From the NCBI GenBank assembly GCA_008828725.1, contig MEHQ01003627.1:396514-460513 (forward strand): a stretch of 64,000 bases of DNA. Reading direction: 5' to 3'. Under the pieces are notes generated by a model. The model was not told the origin of the DNA, did not search any database, and saw nothing but the letters and a program-made list of their open reading frames with translations. Made by a program: the position numbers and the translations under genes. The DNA comes from Saccharina japonica (Eukaryota > Sar > Phaeophyceae > Laminariales > Laminariaceae). This document shows, one piece after another, positions 52,701 through 61,700 of the stretch (position 1 is its first letter; every line of letters starts with the position of its first letter).

Positions 52701-55700
52701 ACGCCCGGCTTAGCTGATCCGCTCGCTCGGCGGCGTAGCGCCTGCGCGAGGCCTTAACGTCCAGATCTACGGCGAGGGCTACCAAGAATCGTGCCCTGTG
52801 AGGGTTTTGGCGCATTGCCCACGGACAGGGCTTATGTTTTCGCGTTTTTTTTTCGCGTACGTGTTCTCTGACCTCCGACCCGTGGAAGGGATCGGCTACC
52901 CGGCCGCCGTCAACACTGTGGGGGCCTGCGCGGGGAGGCTGTGTGCTCAGGACTGGAACGCCCCGAGAACACATGCCACCCAGGCTTTGTCGAGAGCAGT
53001 ATATAAAAACAAAATGCCCTACTGCTGTGTACGTATACGTGTACGTATGTCTGGTAGCACGTACGTGTGATATGGAGAGCAGCAGCAACTGAGACGGAGC
53101 TATACGCATGCACCGTCAACGTTGCTGCGGAGCTCCTATATGGTATGTACAGCAGTAGCTGTGGTCGCACCTTTCTAGCGGGCTACGCTGCACTGTGGTT
53201 GTTGAGGGTTTCAACATAAAAAATGGCTTTTTGCAAACGGGATTGGAAACACTTTTTTTTCGTTTTGTGAGTCTTATTGACAACGACTTGGGATAAATCT
53301 TCCAGGGGTCGGGCTGATTATTACGATTCTGGCGCTGGGAATCATGGCACGGGCGTAGACCCAACCAACCCCTAGCCCTAACCCTAACCCTGACACCGAC
53401 CCGGGCCCAAAACAGGCCAGAAACGGGCCGAAAACGCGGCTGCGCCGCTTTCGTTTCTTTTTTTAATTATACCGAGCTGCGGACCACGAAATTACTCCCG
53501 ATACTAACAGTGAGTTAAAATATCCCGGAAAATTATGAACTACCGCTGGAAGATCTATCCTAAGTCGTTGTCAGGATTACTGGAGTCATTTTGTCGTTCG
53601 GTCGTTTCTTGTTATTTGTTCTCCAGAGGCAGAGGAGGCGTGTAGATGCATATTATACGTACATCGGATATGTATCGAAGACACGTATATTATTGCTGTA
53701 CAACAACAGTAGTACCTACCACGAGCTGTGAGCAGTCCAAAGTACCGGTATGTGGGTTGGATATGTATGATCAGTATCAACGATATACATACACACACGT
53801 ATCATCAGTAGTAGTACTACTATTGTTCACATACCACAAAAAGTTACTACTGCTGTTGTTTACTGTTTGTCGTTGTTCGTCTGTTTCGAAGGTGTGTAGG
53901 TTCGCACAGTAGGCAGAGCTGTACAGCATATACACGATGCATGTGTCAGGTTTGTGACCAAGATCGATACATACGTGTACACACGTATGAGTACAGCAGC
54001 AGTATCACACATTTATTGCGAGTACGGTTGTTATTCTCCGTGGGCAGTGTGTAGAGCGCTCTCAACTCTTGGCCGTACGTTTAATTTTCACCCTTCGCCG
54101 CAACAAGGCTGATGACGTAAGTAGAGCACGCTCAACTCTTGGCATTACGTCTGACCCCCATCCTTCGCGACAACGCTGCTAACATTTTCGGCATCACGCA
54201 AGGCTGCGACCGGCGGCCGTCCAGGCCGCCGGCGAAGCCCCTTGTACCTGGTATCAAACTCAATATGCTTATATATTTGGACTCTTTGCAAATAACAAGT
54301 ATCGACTTATCGGTACTCTCATTTCGCTCGATATAAAACTGGACATGGCGTATTTATCCCTACTCGACATGGCAAATAAAACTTGACGGCGGACTCTAAT
54401 TCCGATTTATGACTTGTCCCGTCACAGCAGCACCTGGTATTAGTAGTACTCGTGGCAACAAACAAAGACAAACAGACACACGGAACACGACACAGGACAC
54501 ACGGCCAAGGTCACGGCAAACAGCACGGGGCATGAGACTGTGGCTGCTGCTGCTGCTTCTCTCATTAGACTGCCGTGCAACAGTGGCTGTTAGGGGCGAC
54601 AATGGACGCGTATTATTGCCGTTACCGGCTCTATTCATGTCGCGAGATCCAGTTGAAATGAAAAAATGAAACTTTTGACCTTTATCAAATAAACCAACCG
54701 GAGCCAGTCAAATGTCGTCATGATGAACGACTCAAAAACCTCCAAATTTCAGCCCCACGCTACTCATACGTGCTCAATGATGTTGGGCAGCCTCGTTCGA
54801 GCTGCCTGTACTCTCTGCTCGTGACGCTGCTTGCACTTTGAACATTAACTCCTGGGGTAAGCAATCTCTACGACACAACCTACAGCCCACAATAAGCGAA
54901 GCCCAAGCCCGCTTGTCTCGCGGAACTCCAGCGCTCATGGCGATGACTGCCCACACGTCACGGTAGCAGCCGTCCGTGCCAGATCAAAACCAACTGCTGC
55001 AGCAGCATTGAGCAGCAGCATTGAGCAGTAGCATCAAGCAGCAGCAGCAAGCAGAAGCAGCAGGAAGCAGCAGCAGCAGCAGCAGCAGCGGCAGGATGAC
55101 CCAGCCCATGCGCAGCGGCGATCGCGCGCACGCTGTCGACTGCAGTAGCATCCAAGCCTGCTACTCGCGCCTGCGGAACTCTGACCACTTCGCTTAACTC
55201 TTGAAAACCGCAGGCAACCGTAGCCGACCCCGGACGCCGATGAGCAGTTAAAACCGTAGCCGCAGCCGACCCCGGACGCTGATGCGCAGCTAGCACCAAC
55301 CAGCTGTATCAGTCATTGTCCGGATCTGCCGCTGTGTCAGCAGCAGCAGCAGCAGCAGCAGCCATGATGGCTACTACCTGGTATTATTGCTCAGCACAGC
55401 TGGTAGTCCCCCTCTCGTACTGCAATCGTACGCATATGCAGCTTTGTCCGTAAATATTACGACCGTTTGGACTGAATATAAACATGAAAACGGTTTTATT
55501 TTCAGGTACAGAGTGGTAGGGAATACGATCGGAAATTAATTACTGCTGGAGAGACCCGAAAAGTTAGTGGAGGGTTGTTTTTATATGTGAAAGAAGCGTA
55601 ACATATACCAGTACAACCAAAGCAGACTAAAGTGGCATTTGTTCAGCGTGGGTTTTTCCTCTGCAACAATGCGGATTTTAATACGGTTGGCTTTGATAGA

Positions 55701-58700
55701 TAGCCTATAACCTAAAGCATGTATTCATATAATAGTGTGTTAAAGTAAAGGAGGCAAATAATTCCGCGCAAGAACATATTAAAATATAGTCCTTTTGGGC
55801 CATTTCTCTTTCAATTCTGAATATTGTTTTGACGTGATGAACGAATACAACCGCGGCGACCCTGCAGCCATGGCCGCGAAGTATGAAGAGCAAACTCCAC
55901 CGTCATCCGGAGTAACCGGCGATCAAAGTTCAGCCTGTATGTAGTGTTTATTCAAGATATTCAAGAAAATGCGATTTCCGTTTTTTTTTTTTGCTATGGT
56001 TGTTTTGATACGAAAAGACAAGAAATGATATTGCGGCGGAATAAGCTTCATTATCGCCCCTAACTGTGTCCTTAAATTAATTTGGCATCCGGCATGCGCG
56101 GCGCCGCAACACGAGCGCGTTTTGCGCTCGTGCTGCGGCATATCCAGAAAAAAATGAAGTACCCTCGCGGTCGCCGAACACAGGCAATTCCTAGACCCGA
56201 CGATGACGGAAGCGAAGAAGAAGAGGAGCAGATGTGTGCACCTCACCAGTGCGCGATGGCGCTGAACCCGGGCGTCCGCCTACTCCTCGCCTCAGGAGCA
56301 TCGGTATGCCCTTCTTCGCAACAAGCTCGCGTTCACTTTTACTTACTGCTGTCCATGGTACCGGCCTGGACGTATATAGCAATGCACAACCGCAGGCACT
56401 CACGCTTTTGAAATGTGTCTGTGTGTCCCACAGCTCGGATGCTCAGCTCGTGCGTCCATTTCTCTGCTCGCCGTGTACACATTCCGACTGTTTCATAATG
56501 AAATTCCACGTATTCGGGCTCTTTGCTCAAGAAGCATAACACTAAATATCGGCTTGGTAGGATTTCCCACCAAGTCGATATCTCACCACGCATGGCGATA
56601 ATATCGCCCTATCTGACGATGGTATAATACTCAATATGCATACATTTCATTGAAAAACTTCGTATATGTCGATATTTTATCAGTTTTATATTTTTCTATT
56701 GACCCTCGGCCCTCTAATTTTTATATTTACTTCTGTGGATACCATGTCCCCGGAACCAACACGATGTGGATATATACCATGTCCCCGGAATCCATACCCT
56801 TAACCACTCGGGCACGTCGACATCAGGACCGTCTAGCTCGCATTGTTCACCGCGAGCTGGAAAATATGGAGCGAGGCGAGATCGAAGTTCTGCCCGAGCA
56901 GCACAACTTGAGTTATGCGAGGAACAAATTGTCAGGTCGCCACCCCGCCTGACAGGTCCGCCGTGGTCCGTGGCCTCAAAATATATATTTTATAACTATA
57001 TTCCAACCATTTTGGCGAAGCTTGGTCAAGGTCTTTATGCAGCCCTCGCTTCCATAAAAGTAGTAGTAACAGCGTCCGTTCGTGGAAAAGCAGTCCGGAC
57101 TTCCACGGAAGCTACCGGAAAGCGCATGCTTCCATGGAAGTATACACTGGATGGAAGTAGAGCGGTAGATGGAGGCTTCCAGGTCCTCCCAAAGCACACC
57201 AGCCAGAGGCCTCAGGTACGAGTAGGCTCGTAGGGGTTTTAGAGTTGGGGTTAGGGTTAGCGTGCAATAGTAGTCTACCGGTACTCGTACACAACTAGTA
57301 AGCTCGCGGAAGTACATGGAAGCCAGCTGGAATACACAAAAAAAGTCGGTGGAAGCTCGTGGAAGTTCATGGAAGCCAGTGGAAGCAAAGTAAAGCCCGT
57401 GGAAGCTTCCAGTGGAAGCTTGCGGAAACTCCCGCTTCCATGGAAGCTAGAAGCTTCCTATACTCCCATGGAAGCTTCCACTGCTTCCACGGAATCTTCC
57501 ACTATTCCATGAAAGCCATGGTATCTACTAACGGGAGGGAGCCCGTAGTAAATAGGATCTACGGTACACACAAAGACCTACATCTTTACGTACCTATTTT
57601 TACAAACAATACTTGGTCCTATTTACTATCGTCCCCCATAATACTCCTATGGAAGCCATGGAAGTATCTACTACTTCCATGGAAGCTCCTATCTACCTCT
57701 AAGGAAGCTTGAGGAAGCTTGCACGGTTGATTGCGAGAGCCGTAGATATTGTTTCCCATAAAGGAGCTTTCGTTAGCTCGCGGGGGCTGTTTGGCCGCAA
57801 GCCATCTCGGGTTGGCCACTATGCAGCCGTGCTATATACAATCAATGCGTGTTCGAAGCTCCTACCCCGTGGTTCATGTTTTTGTCCCCCAGAAAGGCTA
57901 CGTACGTATATGGGATATGGGAGTTTTGTTTTTGCTATATTTTCTCACTTTATTTTAACATATTACGAAGGATAGCTGCGATCGCAGACGGCCTAGTGCA
58001 AGTTTGAGCAAGCATCCCCTCACTAGACTAACTCTCTACTGTAATGTATATATATGTATATGTACAAGGGCTCCGCTCCGCGGGCGGCTGACGCCGCCCG
58101 CTACGCTCGCGCAAGGAAAGGGGCAGAAAAGGCCCCATGATGTAGTGCAAGCACCTACTTGAAAATGCCAAGAGGTTCATGGTGCACAGCGAAGAAACGG
58201 CGGACTTGACATGCATGCAAAACATGCTCGGGATGCACATTAGCTCCATGCTCCAGGACAACAAAGCTGTATATGTTCGAAAGAGAAAGCACAGCAACAC
58301 GGCTCACAGCACGGCGCTGCGCTGCCTGCTGCGGTGGGCTTGACTTGTGCCTTTTTCGTGAGTATGTGTAGTAGTACAACAACAGTAGTACTTCGTACTT
58401 TGTATGTATGAAAGAGAAAGCACAGCGCGGTCGTCAAGTTGTGCACGAAATACAGAAAATCCACAAAACCGAGAAAGACGTACACATTTATACGTACTCG
58501 TACTCGAACCAAACGGCAGAAGCGAAAAACAAAACGGAAAAAAACGGTCGGAAAAAATTGGAAATCACGTGAACACGAAAAATTGATTTTGAAAAATAAA
58601 ATCCCGTCGGGCCGTCGGGTCTGTGATGATTGCGCCGCTAAAAAAAATATAAAAAAACTTGAGACGTCCTTCGCGTTTTGTCCCCCGCCCCTCCGCGATC

Positions 58701-61700
58701 ACCTCCCCATCGATTCGGTCCGGGTCGAGCTCTACTGCCTCTCTGCCCCAGTGAGCCCCGTGGCCCGCCTCGCGTGAAGCCCGGTGCTCACCGTGGCCGT
58801 CGTCCGCCCGCTCCATCATGATGGTGTTCAAACCGCGTGGCTGTCTCTCTGTAAATAATATGTTTTCGATAAATAAGCACCGCTTAAATGTTCTTTTACA
58901 CAAGGATACGAACCTTATAATTTCGGACATACTGGATTGATACAGCAGCAGCAAAGGCAGACACGGCCCCTTCATGCTTCCCTCGTGTCTCGATGGGCAC
59001 GCCATGCCTAGCCACAAAAAATGTGACCGCGCTCCTCCTGACCCCCCCTCTACTGGCCAGCACCCTCCCGTAGCCGCGATGGCGCCGGGCTCGCCCGCGC
59101 TGCCGTGCTCTCTGGGCACACGCACGAACCCAAAACCAAAAAAAGAAAAAGCCTCTCGCCAACGAAAGTATAGAGAACAAAGAGAGGAAGAGGTATGCTC
59201 CGCAAGTAATGACAGGAGGCGGTGTCGAAGTGGGAGCTCTGAGAGACCAGGGATGGGCAAACCGTGAAAAAGACAAACGTAAGTATGTCTAGTATGTATG
59301 CATTATAACAGGTACCGTGTACTTGATATCGCGTTTTGCAGCGTGAATTACGTTGGATTTGAGTTGGACCATTTTGGCAGTTCGTATATTAGGAAAAGGG
59401 TAGGCGATTGACGGCAAAATTCACGTAAGTTTCGGACAAAAACAGTCACCAAGGGTAAAAAAAAAACAGGATCGCTTTTGTTCGTTTTTGTCATTCGCCG
59501 CGTTCCGCAAGCGAAATCGTGGAGAACTGGAGGTTGAAAGTATACTGTAACGTTTCCCGTTTGAGACCGGAAGATAAAGTCAAAATCTATGAGGGGTGAA
59601 ACAGAAACTGAGCGTCGTCGCGTTTTTCCCTCGTGGGCCCGTTCGTGTTTGCGCGCGGCTTCTGCTGTCCCAGGTTCTGGACGTATCCGTGACGGTGATC
59701 GCGTGTACGGTCACTGGTTTGATGGCGACGGACACATCGCGAAGGTATCCGCGGGAAACACAGCAGCAGCAGTAGTACGTAGTAATAGTACCACTGGTGC
59801 TCCTTCCAGGTGCACATGTAATACCGGCACAGCTATGAAACGTGGTGATACGTGTACGATCGGTGCAGCTATACACTCTGTGGCGAGCCGTGCCCCACGC
59901 ACGTTGTGAACAAGTTTATCTCTGTGCTGCACTCCTTTTTCTTCGGCGCTTCCCTAGCATGACCGCTTCGTGTGCCAGTGTGAGTCGCTGGGTATGACCC
60001 CCACCAGCCGGGGAGCGGCAGGTGTTTTCGTAGGTGCCGTACGAGTCACCATCCACCTTTGCGCGAGTAAACCACGTTGTTTGTTATATAAATCGCACGT
60101 CAGTCCGTGCAAAGCCAGTAACACCGGCCGTTGTGCACGAGACATACCTGCTATGTATGGTTGTATCGGTAATAATATTTCCTGACAAATATTCCGACGG
60201 CACTACAAACCTCCGCTCCACCACCCGTCACTCCGAGCCCAGCCCCGAATGCCGTTGCGCCCTCATGCAGCTCTCGGGTACTCTCGGTACGTTTTTTCCT
60301 GTTATTTTGTTCGTTGACGATACTTTTAGCACGACCATTAGCGAAGCTGCCACTTCGGAACCCCCCTCCCCGTGTTCAAGCACGCCTCCTCTTCCCCCTC
60401 CTCCTCCTCTATCTCCTCCATCTCCTCCTGCTCTTCTTGCTCCTTCCATCCGTTCCAAGGTCGTCTTCAAGGACGGGCGAGTGTACGCGCAAAACCGTTT
60501 TGTCGCCACCGACTCGTGGGACCCGGACGCACCCGAGGGAAAGGGTTCTGCGGGCGCCGTGCGAGGGTGGACGCCTCGGCCGGGCGGGTGGCTTAAGAAC
60601 GTTTTCAAGATGCCAGGCAACTTACTCAACACGAGCGTCATGCTGAAGGGTGGGAAGCTGTACGCGCTATCGGAGGGCAGTAAACCCTCCGAGATGGACC
60701 CTGTCACACTCGAGACTCTGGAGGAGAGCGACCTGGGTGGCATCCAGGTGACGCCTCGGAGAGCTGTGGTCGGCGATAAAACTCTGGCCGACAGCGTTCC
60801 CGTTTGATTCCGCTCGAAGTTTTTTTGTGGAGACGCGATAGGACGGGGCGGGCCCGGACCAAGAGTGCTTGCTACACGGGCGGCGCGGAGCTTTCGAGGA
60901 AAAACGTGCGGCGTATGCAACGGGGCGATAGAGATCGACTGTTGCCTGTAATGTCCGAACGCTCTGTATTACACACCCGAAATGTACTGCTCGATGGCTT
61001 CGCAGGTGTGCACGTGTCAGCTGAGTGTAACCTACACTCGACTGAAGGACTCAGCGCGCAAAGCCTTTCGGTCGGTTGGTCAGCTGGTTTTGAAACCCGC
61101 CCCATCCCTCGCCTGTCCCCCTCCCATCTTATTCACACTCCACCTACGCATCCACCGTCAAAACAGAGTTATTTTTCTGCACACCCCACAACTGACGTGT
61201 CGACCGGGGAGACATTTAACATTGGCATCGGCGGGAAAAAGGGCGCGGTCGACGTGATGCGGCTCTATCCAGACGGCACGCTCGACAAAAGCGTGTCCTT
61301 CACCCCCCCCGCTTCCCTCTTCTGGCACGACAACACCATCACTGAGGAGTATGTGGTGGCCGTGACGTCGCCGTTCGCGGCAACGCTGAAGAGGATCTTC
61401 AAGGCCCTTCTTGGATTCGGGCAGCTCGGAATGGCATTCAAGTGGGACGACTCGCTCAAAGCAGAGGTGTGGTAACCAGCCGTTTCTGAAGCTATTCATG
61501 GTTTCGGCATGAGTTTTTGGTGCCGCCTGGCTGCATCGCTGGTGCTCAAATAGGCATTTGAAGGTTTTGCACGTCACGTGAGGGCTATAAGGGGAGCATA
61601 ATTCCGAGGAAAGTAACAGCAAGGGCGGTAACCCAAAGCCCTGCCATCCTTTTTTGCTGGCTTATCCCCACGAGGCGGAGCACAACCGTACGGAGTTATT

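Larger units (their letters stand above)
39464..59673 (+). other. 20.2-kb intron 1 of the carotenoid oxygenase gene
   Basis: GTGAGT at 39464 and CTGTCCCAG ending 59673. It contains repeat families B, C, D, E, F and G in both orientations, at least four TIR elements and several microsatellites, with no convincing independent gene. The next introns are 715, 419, 460, 339 and 555 bp. Confidence 0.85.

Noticed and set aside
57359-57712. Coding frame in the CTTCCATGGAAG array, or heat-shock elements
   Set aside because: The frame is periodic low-complexity sequence. GAAGCTTC words look like heat-shock sites, but are a direct consequence of the palindromic tiles and are deep in an intron.
58565-59260. 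231-codon minus-strand protein inside intron 1
   Set aside because: No domain or conserved block, uneven composition, and an overlapping open frame on the opposite strand; it spans sequence with no other sign of coding.
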